Assembly: GCF_003265705.1 (NCBI RefSeq) | Contig: NW_020312895.1 | Location: forward strand, 1-64,000 | Source: Callorhinus ursinus | Lineage: Eukaryota; Chordata; Mammalia; Carnivora; Otariidae | Reading direction: 5' to 3' | DNA length: 64,000 nt | Shown: positions 9,921-39,420 of the stretch, piece by piece | How the letters are laid out: each line of letters starts with the position of its first letter | Numbering within the stretch: the first letter of the stretch is position 1 | Notes under the pieces: generated by a model | What the model was told of the DNA's origin: nothing | Database searches by the model: none | The model's input: the letters and a program-made list of their open reading frames with translations, nothing else | Made by a program: the position numbers and the translations under genes

Positions 9921-12900
9921 AGCACTATTTCAGTATAACCGCCTCAGCTGAGTTTGTGCAGGGGCGGAAGTGTTTGGCCCAAGACCCTTGACCCCCAAGA
10001 CTTGGTAAAGCCTTGGCCACATCTCCTCTTGGCCTCAGCCAGAGTCCTGCAGCAGGACTCTGAGACTCACTCAATAAGTGCTTCCCTAACCTCATAGTCT
10101 CTGCTCTGCTCATTTCTAGGACTTAACACACAGTTCTGGGTCTCCAGGCAGAAGGGTGCACGTGCTGCAAACCCACACTGTGATTGTTTCAATTCCTTAT
10201 TCAGGCCTGGACTATACCGAATCCCAGAAATCCCAAAAATGAGGAGCAAGGTGCTGCGGTTCTCAGCCAGTCAATCCCTTGCCCACAGTCCCCACCAATT
10301 AGCTGAGAAAGAGGAACATAATTGGAGGCCAAGTGTAGTTTGCACTCTTGTGGGCACAAAGTATAAAACCGAGACATGTGTCACTATAACATAGTATGTT
10401 AGAATTCCTCAGTATCCTGGGAGTCAATTCACCTAAAACTATTGTGCGCTTTTGAAGTATGTTTCAAAGCACATAAATGCACTCACCCAGTTAAGGGCAG
10501 CAAGGGTAGTCAGAGTCTGTGATCCTAAGCCAAATACAGTGACTGAAGAAGAAAGAGATTCCTTCTCTTGAAAGGCTCCCACATCCGGGTAGGGCAGTAA
10601 CATGGTGGGGTGGAGAGAGGTCCAAACAGGCCCCCAGTCTGGAGAGCACTGTTTCTATGGAAGAACGGAAAAATAATGACCTGGAAAATTAGACACACTA
10701 GGCATCAACCTCCCAGTTTTCTGAGATGGGGTCAATCAGACCTGTGACATAAATGAACTGGTAACATCTCATCAAAATAACTCGTATCTCCTGGAAAGTG
10801 GTATATTCCCCTGCATGACAATGGAAGCAGTTCAGCGAAGCCCATGATTAGATATACTTTTGTAGCTTCAGCTGGTTCACAATAAAGAAACAGGACACAT
10901 GATTACTCCAACAGGTGAATAAAGCCTTTGGCAAAATCCAACACCTATTTGCGTAAAAAAAAATAAATCTAGGAATAGAAGGTAACTTCTTTTATGCTTA
11001 GCGGTAAAGTGAAGCATTTCAGGTACATTCAAATATGAGTCACCATGTTAAAGTTCTGGATAGCAAAACAGGACCAGAGAAACAAGACTGGAATCTTCCC
11101 CAACCCTGCTCACAACCACAGGGATATCTGCCAAAGAAGAAGAAAGAAAATCCTTGCTGCTCGGCCTTGCAATCTCCCTCCAGGCTCTTTCCTTGGAAAC
11201 CCAAAGATTGTGTCAGCTGGAAAAGGAGAAATATAACCCCATCATCACGAAGTCAGGCAACCAACGGTGGGTTCCTAGCGGAGACAAAAAACAAAAAACC
11301 ATAGCTGGTAGAGTCACTGACCATAAGGTGTAGGTAGAGACAGATGAGCTAAAAGAAATTGTTCAGTCTTAAAGATCAATCTAGACAACATACCACGGAG
11401 CCAGGACTACCTAGGTTTGAAAATAAAACTCTTTCTCCTTCCCAGCTTCTCCAGGCAGAAAAAAAAGATCCCTAAAGTATGAAATGACTTTTGGCTAAAG
11501 ATCACATTCAGGACACTATCAGCAAAATGGAGGCTCAGTAAATCTCAGACCAAGGATGTTGCTAACCCTGAGACTCTTAAGAGTGTGCCCTGTCAATCCT
11601 CACAATAGATGATAAATAGGGCTTTTACAAATCTTAGGGCCATTGTCCCCACATCACTCTCAGTTTGAGGCAGAGTGGATCCTGTTCCAGAAGTATGGGG
11701 ATGACTTTCGTCTAATGGAGTGGATTACAATTTAATATATCAAAAATCCAAAAACTTCTTAAAGGGAATTAAATCCATTTGAATAAAGGGTTTAGAGACA
11801 GTTCAAATGAAAAGAGTCCTCTGGGCAGGAAATACAACTGAGGAGACTAGTTAGTAAAAAAAAAAAAAAATCAGGGTATGTCTTGTAGAAGAGAGATGAC
11901 TGAGTGCAGAAGTCTTTGGAAGTCATTCCCAGAACCACGGCATCCTAATCAAGGAACTGATGGGGGCCCTGCTAGACTTCAGAGTTTCTGTGGACCACAG
12001 ATGGCTAAGTGCCTCCCAATTCCCCTCCCCTTTGAGTGGACTGAGTCTCCCATCTCCATGCTACACTGTGTGTTGTGTGCAGGGCACCTAAGTGCTCACT
12101 TCAGGTCACATGGCTTCAGATTAAGAGTAACCACACAGAAGGGACTGTGCCCAAACAATGTGCACCTGGTCCTGATACAGATGATGGGGTCCTAGATTTT
12201 GCCAAGCAGCTTTCTAAATTGGAATCCTTTCAGTGTTATAGTTTGCACGTGTAAGTGATGTGAACTCTGTGGCCAGAAAGTGGATAGTGTCCTACTGTAT
12301 TTTCCAAAGATGGCCACGCTACTATGTCCCATCCCACATACTCTTTTGTAAGATGCTTTTACATCAAGAGGTGGAGTCTATTACTCCACCCCTTACAATC
12401 TTCAGGGCCCTATAACTACCCTGAATAGAAAAATTCACAATTGACACTGTGCTACTTACCAGGCATAGTATTGCCAAATGTCCCCCTTAGAGGCAAAATC
12501 ACCCCAAGCAGAGAACATATGGTCTATAGTCTTCAAAAATTTTTCTCCAATACAGTATCTGTCATTTCTATCTGAAATTTTTTATCCACATTACCGGATA
12601 GTTTTCCCTTCACGAAAAATTCACTGATAAACACAAAGTTGGACATTTTGTTGAAAATTTGGACACATTAAAGATATTTATAAGGTTTTACTTTATTCTC
12701 AGTGTTCAATGAGGTGTCTCTGGCCAATAATGGCATTCCTGCATTTATTAAATTTCTTTCTTCCTATGATTTCTTTGATTTTTTTCCATCCATTGATTTG
12801 GGAGTGAACTCAAGTTCTTTCCTATGTGAATCTCCTACACAATGACTGGTAACTTCTCAGAGAAGCCTACCTCAAATTCATAAAGTGAACTGGCTACAAT

Positions 12901-13200
12901 GGACTCACAGTGTTGTAAATAGGTTACACATAGAAGGGTTCAACAGGAAATATTTCTCACTCAGGTAAGTACAAGTGAAGATTTTTGAGGTGGAGTTGGG
13001 AAGATCTCTGCCCTCCCCAATCAATCCTTTCTGCCTTAAGTCATGGTTGCCATCTATGGCTCCAAAGACAAACCTGCGGGTAATCTGCACTTCAGGAGCA
13101 CAAGGAATGAAAAATCAGCAAACGCAAGTAAGTTTTTTTGTGGCCAGACACGGAAATAATGTTCATAATTTGTGTTCATGATCTCTTGGCCATAGCTCAA
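9921..13200. other. Interval between SYCE1 and the zinc-finger gene; no gene recognised
   Basis: No coding exon recognised. About 10880-11000 is an old L1 ORF2 scrap. Around 12300-12420 ('aaagatggccacgct', 'atcaagaggtggagtctatt') looks like an ancient interspersed repeat whose family I cannot name. The left side of the interval should hold the 3'UTR of the minus-strand zinc-finger gene; a minus-strand AATAAA at 12749-12744 is a possible poly(A) signal. Confidence 0.45.
10880..11000 (+). mobile_element. Old LINE-1 (L1M-type) fragment
   Basis: Short ORF2-derived scrap: 'aaagcctttggcaaaatcc' and 'aggaatagaaggtaacttc' match the reverse-transcriptase region of ancient L1s. Confidence 0.6.
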
Positions 13201-29830
<16,630 letters not shown>

Positions 29831-29845
<15 letters not shown>

Positions 29846-29887
29846 CTCCCACAGTTCTTGGAAACTCAGAGGACTCTGGAAAGATAG
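29831..29887 (-). CDS. First coding exon of the zinc-finger gene (5'UTR + MNTSL)
   Basis: On the minus strand, acceptor 'tctctcccag' (exon from 29887) precedes a short leader, ATG at 29845, and the codons M N T S L, then a strong donor GTGAGT after 29831. Joined to KRAB-A in phase 0 it gives [17 protein letters not shown], the normal form of a KRAB-ZNF N-terminus. The frame closes exactly through to the stop, which supports this exon. Only 15 nt are coding. Alternative first exons are possible. Confidence 0.75.
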
Positions 29888-30165
29888 CTGGGAGAGAAGG
29901 CAAATGGACTAGGGTCATGACAGGACGGCTGTGGCTTGCTCCCAGATCCTGGATTCTCTTGTCTGAAATGCTCTACACATTAGCTAGAAAAGACAATTGA
30001 GAGAGAGAGAGCACCTTCTGTGGGACAAGAATATTTTACACCTTGAGAAAGGGCAGGAAAGACCCTATTGAAGGAGTACCCACAAGCCCATTAATTTACA
30101 TATACAGTTTATTTTTAGTTAATCAAAACACCTATTTCCTACTGACTTACCAATAGTTAATAGTA

Positions 30166-30345
30166 AGGGGCGCCTGGGTGGCTCAGATGGTTAAGCGTCT
30201 GCCTTCGGCTCAGGTCATGATCCCAGGGTCCTGGGATCGAGTCCCGCATCGGGCTCCCTGCTCCTTGGGAGCCTGCTTCTCCCTCTGCCTCTCTCTCTCT
30301 CTGTCTCTGTCTCTCATGAATAAATAAATAAAATCTTTAAAAAAA
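30166..30345 (+). mobile_element. Can-SINE (SINEC)
   Basis: Well-preserved SINE. Target-site duplication aatagttaatagta at 30152-30165 and 30346-30359. Confidence 0.96.
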
Positions 30346-30981
30346 AATAGTTAATAGTATCAAATTAAGATTTTGAAGATGCTTATTTAAATAATGATTA
30401 ACTATGTTCCTATTAACAGAAATATACACGCAGGGTTTCAAAGTAGTGTCTCCATGAGGACACCTGTGGTTTAAATACCCCATCTTCATAGAACGTATAT
30501 ACCCTGCAACCAACATTTTTGGCCCATGACTTTATAGGAAAACATATACATAAGGTACACAGTACATTTTGTTGTGGTGCACTGTTCCAGTAATGGTTCT
30601 CAATGACTTGCTTCCCTGTATTCATTTCCTCCAAAACTGACATGGGCTTTGGCACTCGACCTGCTTTCATCAAAAGGAATTCAGCACATACAACCCAGAC
30701 ACAGGATGAAGAGTACTTTTCCACTAACATCTTGTGAAGAGGCCTGGGGTTAGCCTGATAGGGACAAATGGCTCAGCGAACAGCCAGCACCAACCACCAA
30801 AAAAGTAAATGAAGTCCTCTTCAACCAACCAACCTTAGTCATGGCACCATATGATTATGGCCTCTATTGTGAACCAGGCAACACTAGCACAGGAACTGAT
30901 CAAGTAAACCTAGTCCCAAGTGCTGGGCCATAAGACTTCAAAAAAAATAAAATGACCCTTGTTTAAAGTCATTAAATGTGG

Positions 30982-31173
30982 GGCACCTGGGTGGCTCAGT
31001 TGGTTAAGTCTCTGCCTTCGGCTCAGGTCATGATCCCAGGGTCTGGGATCGAGTCCCACAGTGGACTTCTTGCTCTGCAGGGAGCCTGCTTCTCCCTCTG
31101 CCTGCCGCTCCCCCTGCTTGTGCTCTCTCTCTCTGACAAATAAATAAATTAATTAAAATCTTAAAAAATAAAT
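30982..31173 (+). mobile_element. Can-SINE (SINEC)
   Basis: Target-site duplication aaagtcattaaatgtgg, 17 bp and perfect, at 30965-30981 and 31174-31190, indicating a recent insertion. Confidence 0.96.
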
Positions 31174-31190
31174 AAAGTCATTAAATGTGG

Positions 31191-32339
31191 TTGGCCTGTT
31201 ACCTAGCAAATGCTAAAGTGATACATTTAAACCCTCAAATTCAGTATGTTTTTACAAAAATTATATGGGGGAGAAAGTCTTGAATAACACACCAAGTACC
31301 ATCAGCAGAAATTGACAACCACATACAGAACTTTTGAAGAGCATAAAGAATGCCCACTCGATGGATTTCAGTGAGTCTGCTGGAAGAGACCATGGGAATC
31401 ACACAAAACTGTCTGCCTTTCAGAAGACTATGTCTTCACACCTTTACTTCATTACATGAGTCTGTTGATTACAGTTGGGCACATGCTGTGTTTTATTTAC
31501 ATTCTAAAAAAAATGGTTTAGAGAAGAAATGTGATGCAGTCTAATTTTCCCATTTTGCGCAATGAAAAATGGAAAAACAGGCTCCTGGCATTCCTGTAGA
31601 ATTTTTTATTTTCACAGACCAGATTACTGGCATTGAGCGGGAAACACCTGTATTATAAATGCCTTGAGCAAAAGACATAAGATAGAGAAAGCATCAGGGA
31701 AAATGGGATAGGCATGTTTAAGGCAAGTTCTTCTAAGAAATGGTTGTTCTAAGTTGACCGCATTTATCAAAAATGATGTCAGAAACAAACGTGTTGTCGC
31801 TTAATTGTGGCAAAAGAGAGAACACTATCTAAAAGTCAGGATGCCTGATGTATGCGAGTCATGTGAGCCTGGCAGACCACTTATGTCCTCAAATCCATTT
31901 CCCCCCATCCTTCTTACAAGGCAGAGATGCCCTGGCAAACCCTTCCTGAGCCATCAGGAAGAAGATTCAAGACAGAGGAGCATCAGCACACCTCCAGCCG
32001 TGTTAGGTGGAGAGCGTTCAGACAACAGCAACGATGAGGGGAGAAGAAAGCAATGGGAGTTTCACGAACACAGGCAGCTGGCTTCTCTCAGCTGCAGCAG
32101 GTTATCCCTGCACCTCAGACCCCTCGGAGGAGTCACATTCCCGGGGCCTTTGCCCACCCGTCTCAGCCTGGCTCAGGTCTCCTGAAAGCAGGCCCAACCT
32201 TCCAGGAACACGCCGTCCCTGGTAACTTCTGCGGGGGGTGGAATCCCCCAAACCTTGTTCACCCTGGGCAGAAGCATCAGTAACTGCCTGGCCATGCCAA
32301 GTTAGGGTCTCCCTCTTTCTGGGGCTCTCCTGCCTCTGC
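31191..32339. other. Likely 5' intron of the zinc-finger gene; no gene recognised
   Basis: Open frames up to 126 codons (31805-32185, plus) show no family similarity I recognise. GC content rises toward the CpG island at the right end. Confidence 0.4.
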
Positions 32340-33250
32340 TCTGAAGCGCGAGTGGGAGGGTGCAGGGGTAGTCGTGCTCCCGTTCACGGGGCGCCTCGCC
32401 TTCGTGCTTCCTAACAGCTACCTGCGTCCAGAGAAGACAAGACTGTCGTCCGGGGCCGAACCATCTCTCCCAGAACTGGCGGTCCCTGGAAACTAGGTCT
32501 TCCATCAACTTCTGTAAACGCAAGTGCTTGGCAGGCGGCGCAGCGGAGGGGACCTGACACTTGGCCTGCTGAGGGGACTCCAAGAAACCCCGCAGACACA
32601 ACCGCCTCCCAGCAAGACCCGGGCGCGCACGCCCTTCACAGTGATTTCTACGGGAATCGGGGTCACTTCACTCTGCACCAAGACGCCCGCATCGGAGGTG
32701 GGCAAGAGGAACGTCCCAAAGCTTCCTGGCGCGGCCCCGGAGGCTTCGGTGGCAGGGCCGGAACGTGGACGCGGACCGTCTGCAGACCCACCCCGCCCTG
32801 CTGTCATCTTGCACACTCCACCGCCCACTGCGCCAAGCTCCCCGAAGCACACGCCGGGTCTTCCACAGCGTGCCTTCTCGCAGCGAAGCGACCTCTGCAA
32901 GCACAGCCCGAGGCGGCCCTGCCAGCGCCCCTCGCCCCGCGCGCCAAGCCCCGGTCCGTGGGTCGCACCTGCACGTCAGGTCCCGCCCCCGCCGAGTCCC
33001 CGCGCGCCGCAGGGCTCCCTTGCCACCTTCGCACCAACCTTCCGGGACACAAAAACCGACCCACCGGAGGCCGTGGCCGCAGCGGACGGAAACTTCCGGG
33101 CGGAAGAGGGGGCGGGTCCGCCCGTGCGCAGAAGGAACCCGGAAGACTCCCAGAGTCCTGTGCGGGAAGTCCTGCGGAATTCGAATTGTAGCGGGAGACT
33201 ACATTTCCCACAAGCCTCGCGCTCAGTCCTTTAGGAGCCGCGGGAGGTGA
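32340..33250 (-). promoter_or_regulatory. CpG island, probable promoter of the zinc-finger gene
   Basis: About 0.9 kb dense in CpG and GC boxes, with several ETS-type CCGGAAG/CTTCCGG cores around 33043-33150 and a ZNF143-type motif at 33198. KRAB-ZNF genes usually start in such islands with a non-coding exon 1. On the minus strand 'gacgtgcag|gtgcga' near 32970 is a possible exon-1 donor, 3.1 kb before the first coding exon at 29887. Long open frames across the island (up to 236 codons, both strands) reflect GC richness. Use by a divergent plus-strand transcript cannot be excluded. Confidence 0.7.
33198..33216 (+). promoter_or_regulatory. ZNF143/SBS-type promoter motif
   Basis: ACTACATTTCCCACAAGCC closely matches the SBS consensus (ACTACAATTCCCAGCATGC) bound by ZNF143, common just upstream of CpG-island transcription starts. 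It lies at the outer edge of the island. Confidence 0.75.
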
Positions 33251-34829
33251 TGCGTCCAGCTGCCCTGGATAGGGCTATGATAGGTGAGAGGTGGTCTCTA
33301 CCCACGTGACAATAACGGGGAATTCTGGTTCGTTATGAAATCTTGAAAGAGACATTGTAATTGGGAAAATTCTAATATGCGGGAAACATTCCATCGCATG
33401 AAATGTCAGCTGTAACTGTTAGTTGTAATAATGGTAGTGTGGTTGTAGAATGCACTCGGGTTTTTTTCCACTTGCATACTAAAACATGAAGTGAGATATC
33501 ACAATGTCTGCATTTATTATAGAACTTTAAAAGCAGATATGGCAACGGTTTTTACTTTGTTAAATCAATATTATTAAAGTAGATCCTGGCGTTTGGGATG
33601 GTGAGCTCAGGTTCAACAAAAGACCACACGGGAAAGTGAAGTTTATTTACAGAAGTTTATTACTCACAGGTTGGAGGACCTATACCTCATGCTTCAAGGG
33701 GCCTCAAGACGAGGTCAAAACAGCGTGCAAGCAGAGCAAGTTCAGCAGAACCCGGAATACATGTCTTCATTAGGGTCCCCCCCGCGATGTGTTTGAAGTT
33801 CCAAAGCTAAAGCCAGGTGGGTCAATTCAAACCAAAAAGAGTGGAGTTTTGGTATGGTCCACGGGGGGCTTATCTAAGAGATCTACGAGGTGAAGGTTTT
33901 GGCAGGCAAGGGAAGGACTATCTAGGGAAGGACTAATGTCAGTCTGAGGTCCCAGCATGCCCCCTGGCCACACAAAATGGATGCAATGGCAGAAATATCA
34001 TGGAGTAGTTCATCTAAACACTGGACAGCAGCACTCTATGAACCCATTAAGTAGATGCTAGTCCAAGTGCCTTCTTAGTACAATGGACATATATCAGTCT
34101 CATAAATAGATGCTATTCTCACCCACTAACTTCTAAACCATCAAAGGATGATATTCCACTGTTGGAAAACCTGCTCTAGCATATATACAGGAATAAAATA
34201 ATTGTGTCATAGAGTGGGTGCACTCCAAAACAGTGCAAATTTACATTTCCAGTGTCTGGTAATTACTTGCCCAGAAACTCCAATGATTTTTCCATTCATA
34301 AATCCACTTATCAGAATCTTTACTTATTTATTTTCCTGAGTTGGACTTGAACATGCACTTCCCTTTCCTGGTTTCTGTGACACAAACAAACAAGTTCAAC
34401 ACACTGCTTTCTGCTGTCACTGCTGCACCTCTAGAAACAGGGATAGAACGGGTTTTTGTAATTGGGTTGATGTGGACTTTAGTGCTAGGGGTGGCGGTTG
34501 ATTGTCTGGCCCATGACCTATCAGACCTATCTCTGGTTTTCCCTTTCCCTAAAATATGACCTCTGTTCAAATTCATGTATCTTTTCTGATCCTGCAGTTG
34601 CACCTCATTGGCTATATTATGCAGACCCAGGAAACTCAGCCTTTACTTTTCCATTCCCTTCTTTTCTCAGACTCTGGAGTCCCTAGCCTCCCTTCCTTGG
34701 TCTTCTGGATTCTACATTCCTCTCTTAAACACCTATTGGTGTGGTATTTGGAGATCCTTTAAATCCCTACCAAACATTCAAATGTTTGCTAATACATCAG
34801 TGAAGTTCTGGACCTGGGCTATTCTTGGT
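33251..34829. other. Intergenic; possible LTR at about 33600-33970, otherwise nothing recognised
   Basis: The 33600-33970 stretch ('gtttatttacagaagtttattactcac' region, then 'ttagggtccccccc') has the look of an endogenous-retrovirus LTR on the minus strand, but I cannot name a family and see no flanking duplication. No gene is supported. Confidence 0.3.
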
Positions 34830-37620
34830 GTGAACTTTTAAGTTACTAATTCAATCTCTTCAGTTGTTTCAGATTCATTCACATTTTTGTTCTTGAATCA
34901 GTTTTGGTATTTTAGGTATTTTATGAATTTATCCATGTCATCTAAATTATCTAATTTAGTGGTGTACAATTGTTCATATAATTCCTTCTAAAACTGTTTA
35001 ATTTTTGTAAGGTCTGTAGTAATGTCCCATCTTTCATTTCAGATTTTAGCAATTTGAGTCTTCTCTCTTTATTTCTTGATCAATTTACCTAATGTTTGTC
35101 AGTTTTGTTGATCTTTTCAAAGAACCTGCTTTTGGCTTCATTGATTTTCTCTTTTGTTTTTCTATTCTCTGTTTCATTTCTTTCTGTTCTAATTCTTCCT
35201 CTACTTACTTTAGATCAGTTTTCTTTTTTCAAGTGTCTTAAGGGGGAATATTACATTATTGACTCAAAATATCTTTTCTTTGGTCATATATGAATACATT
35301 GGCCCCCAAGCACTGCTTTAGTTGCCTCCCATGAGTTTTAGTAAGTTGGGTCTTAATTTTCAGTTATTTCAGCATACTTTCTAATTTCCTTTTTGATTTT
35401 TTCTTTGAGAGATAGTAATTTGGGGGTTTGTTAATTTCCAACATAGTTGTGAGTTTCCCTTACTACTTTCTGTTTTTATTTATGAAATCCACTCAATTGT
35501 GATTGGAGAATATGCTTTGTATTATTTCTATCATTTTATATATATTCTGGTTCATTTTATGGCTTTGTTTTTCTTGAAGAATGTTTTATGGGCAGTTGAG
35601 AAGAATGTTTATTCTGCTTTTGATGATTGGATTGCTCTGGACATGTTTGTTAGATCTAGTTGGTTTATGCTGTTGTTTGAATCTTTATTTTTTAGTTATT
35701 ATTTTGCCTAGGTATTCTATTCACTATTAAAATGAGGTACTGAAGTTCCCAACCATTGTCACTGAATTGTCTTTTTCTCCCTTTATTTCTGTCAGTTTTT
35801 CTTACATGTATTTTGGAATTCTGTCATTAGGTGCATATGTTTATATAATTGCTATATCTTGGATTGGCAGTTTTTCATTGTAAAATGTCCATCTTTATCT
35901 CTTAATAACTTTTTTTTTTGCTTTAAAGACTATTTTGTCTAACATTAGTATGACCACTTTAGTATGGCATTTTTTGTGGATTTTTGTTGGAATTATATTT
36001 ATTTTCCTACCCTTCTATTTTTAATCCATTTTTATCTTTGAATCTGTGTACAGCATAGACATAGATCTTGTTCTTTATCAAGTCTGACAATCTCTACTTT
36101 AGGATTGGATTGTTTAATCCACATTTAGTGTTACTGATATACTTGGATTTTTACTTGCAATTTTACTTTTTTCTGTTTCTCATATCTTTTTTTCATTCCT
36201 CTATCCCTCCTTACTGCTTTCTCTTGTGAAATAGTTAATATTTTCATATGTAGCATTTATATTTCTTTAATGATTCTTTTCACTATACATGTTTTAGCTA
36301 TTTCCTTAGTTTTTTTAACTTTATTTTATTTTATTATGTTAGTCACCATACAGTACATTATTAGTTTTTGATGTAGTGTTCCATGATTCATTGTTTTCAT
36401 ATAACACCCAGTGCTCCCTGCAATACATGCCCTCCTTAATACCCATCACCAGGCTAACCCATCCCCCCACCCCCTCCCCTCTAAAACCCTCAGTTTGTTT
36501 CTCAGAGTCCATAGTGATTGATCTTTGGCTTACTTTATACATTTTAAATTATCAGGATCAGATTTAGATTCATACCAACTTAGCTGTAGTTATATATAAA
36601 AACATTGTTTCTATATACCTCTATATCCACCTCACCCTTTTTTGAGGTACAATTGTAATACACATTACATCTATAAATACTACAAACTAAACAAGATTTT
36701 GTTATAATTCTTACATTATATAATGTATGTCTTTTAAAGAATTTGGTAAAAGAAGAGCAATGATGTACTTATAGTTTTGTGTATTAAACTTATTTATTAC
36801 TTATGGTTCTCTTCATTTATTCTTATAGACTCGATTTACCATCTGGAGGCATTTTCTTATCACAATACATCTTCTCTCCCACTCACCTCCATTTTACTGC
36901 TATAGGCAAATATATTTTCACACATTACAGGCTCAACAATACATTATATACATACTGTTTTATACAATGCTTTTGAATCAGTTAAAAGAAGAAAGTAGAA
37001 AAAAATGTTCATTTATATTCTCTTTTATAGTTACCTAATTACCATTCCTGGTGCCTGTCCCCACTTTGGTGGGGGCATATATTCAAATTATTCTCTGGGG
37101 TCATTCACTTTCATCTTGAATAATTTCTCTTAATATTTCTTATAAGGCAGGTCTGCTAGCAACAAATTTCCTCAGCTTTGTTTATCTGGGCATGTCTTTC
37201 TTTCACCTTCATTTTTGAAAAATAGTTTTGATGGACATAGGATTCTTGGTTGATAGTTTTTTCCTTTGAGCAATTTGAATGTTATTTCAATTCCTTCTGA
37301 CCTCAATTGTTTCTGCTTAACAGTTCACTGTTAATCTTTTTGGGTTTTCCTTAAGTGATAAAAATTTTCCTTTTTAAGTAAAGAGGGTTTCATTTTTCTC
37401 TCTATCTTCCTCCTCCTAAGATTTACTTCTACCTTGCCATTATCTTTCAGCACTTTTACTGTGATGTGTCTGTGCATTTCTTTGTGTTTATCCTAATTGT
37501 AGTTCATTGAGTTCCTAGCCAGTTATGTGTCTTCATTGGCTGTATATCCTTGGAACTAATTCCTCAGACTTTAAATGGTTGTTTTGTTTTGTTTTATAAC
37601 TTTGGATAGGGAGCAGGTCA
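34830..37620 (-). mobile_element. Old LINE-1 (L1M-type), long fragment
   Basis: Reverse-complement L1 text throughout: 'ttgatcttttcaaagaacctgc', 'cttataaggcaggtctgct' and 'gatggacataggattcttgg'. It is heavily decayed, with no usable ORF. A much younger L1 3' end sits inside it at about 36312-36545. Confidence 0.75.
36312..36545 (-). mobile_element. Truncated young LINE-1 3' end
   Basis: Carnivore L1 3'UTR in reverse: T run, 'ttagtcaccatacagtacat', 'aacacccagtgctccctgc', 'cccatcaccaggctaaccc', G/C tract. It interrupts the old L1M at 34830-37620. Confidence 0.9.
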
Positions 37621-39092
37621 ATGGAATTCTTCACACTATTGTGCTGGAAATCCCTCCAAGAATCATATAATTTTCAAAACTGGATGCTCAGTGACTTGTG
37701 AACTTTGCAATTGCCACAGAGTAATGACACATAGGTTAACAAACAGAATTAAGCTCAATCAATTGTCAGTATTACATGAATGAGTCATATTATTATTTAT
37801 GTGCTTTGGAAATTTTGCAGATGATATCATGACCTGAGTTACTATAATTAAAATTTTTTTTATTCTATAATAGTCATCCACATGTTCATTAAGTGGGTAA
37901 AATTATAGCAAATGCTGAAAATACACCTGACAACAACTTGAAGAACTGTTTATATTATAAAAGTTCATAAAGAAATTGGGGGAAAAAAACCCACCATGAT
38001 ACACTATACAATTTAGTAGGTAATACAGAGAAAATAAAAAGAAACACTAAATAATTTTTGGCTCCAGTATTTGTAAATATATACCTCTGGGACTATATCT
38101 TCCCTAAATGTCATATAGTACTAAATGTGAGTTTTTAGAGACATTAATTTAAAATTTACAAGGGCCATAGAGGACATAATAAATGTCAGTTACAGCCTTG
38201 GGGCCCCTTGAACCAGCAGGAACTGTGGCTTTTAACACTAACCACCCTATTATGTTCTATTTTAGATTTTGCTGCCAGCCACTGCTGTGAAAAGTCAAGC
38301 AAGAGGGGACCCAGTATCAGGCTTGGAAGTCTCTATACACTGTCAAGCATGAAGTACAGCTGATCCATCAGTACCCTTGACTACATCGCTCAGCCCAGTT
38401 ATAGAGGTGGAGGATAACCCCTGTCACACAGACAGAGACTCAGCCCAAGTCTCCTCCTTGTCTCTCCATGATTCAGTCTTGGGAGTTTTTCCAAAGCTAA
38501 GGGAGCTCCCTCACCCCATTCATGAGGAGTTCAAGGAGTTAATGGCCAGCCACCAAGCCACTAAGTCTCAGCTTCTCAAGCTGACATATATATGACCTAG
38601 CTTTTTACAGAGCACCTGACAGGATGAATGTCAGCTTGTTCACAGTGGTCACCAGTTCAGCAGCACACCCTTTACTGGCTTTTCCTCCTCTCCTGTCTTA
38701 TTTTCTAGGCTTCCTCATTGTTGCTTTTCTCAATCACTTCCGAAGTAAACTGTGAACATGAGCTCATATCTCAGTCTTATGGGTGGGAGGGAATACAAAA
38801 CAAAGACAGCAAGAACCCCAAGAAAGACAACAACTCCTACTCAAGTCAAATCAAGACAAATACGGGAACTCTAGCCAAAGCACTGACCCCCTCTCCTCAG
38901 CAAAGAGTGGTCCCCAAACCACCAATGGCAACACAATCACCTAGCAGGATCAATAGCATCACCAGGAGGATCAGTAGCACTTCTGGTGTGTTTCTCAGAA
39001 GATCTGATTGTTTTGCTGAAAACTACCACTTAGGGTTGGGAACATCTGCATGACAGAACCCCAGTCACATATGGGTTATAAACTGCAAGGGA
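37621..39092. other. Intergenic; nothing recognised
   Basis: AT-rich to neutral DNA. Small open frames (72 and 111 codons at 38377 and 38718) have no recognisable similarity. Confidence 0.35.
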
Positions 39093-39420
39093 GTCTGGCT
39101 TCCTGTTGCTGCTGTAAGAAATTCCCATGATCAGAATGACCTAAGGCAACAGAAGTGTATTCTTTCACACTTCTGGAGGACAGAAGTCCAAGATCAGTGT
39201 CATGGAGCTGACATCAAAGTGTGGACAGGACCTGTTTCTTGCCTCCAGAATGCAGCAGCTGTGGGCCCTCCTTGACTAGTGGCCGCATCACTCCCTCCCT
39301 GCCTTCTGGTCACAGGGCCGCGTTCCCGGTACTTTAATGGAGCCCCAGGAAGTAAGAGGGCACACAAGCCACTTCATGCGGAAGATGATGGAAGCCCCAG
39401 TGGCGAGCCACCCTCATCCT
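39093..39420 (-). mobile_element. Probable MaLR-type LTR fragment
   Basis: 'cttctggaggacagaagtcc' followed by 'agctgacatcaaagtgt' and 'ttcttgcctccag' resembles the reverse of MLT1/MST-class LTRs. It is diverged; family and ends are uncertain. Confidence 0.5.

Noticed and set aside
32524..33250. Long ORFs (up to 236 codons) in the CpG island
   Set aside because: Overlapping frames on both strands, Pro/Arg-rich low-complexity products and no domain: typical of a GC-rich promoter.
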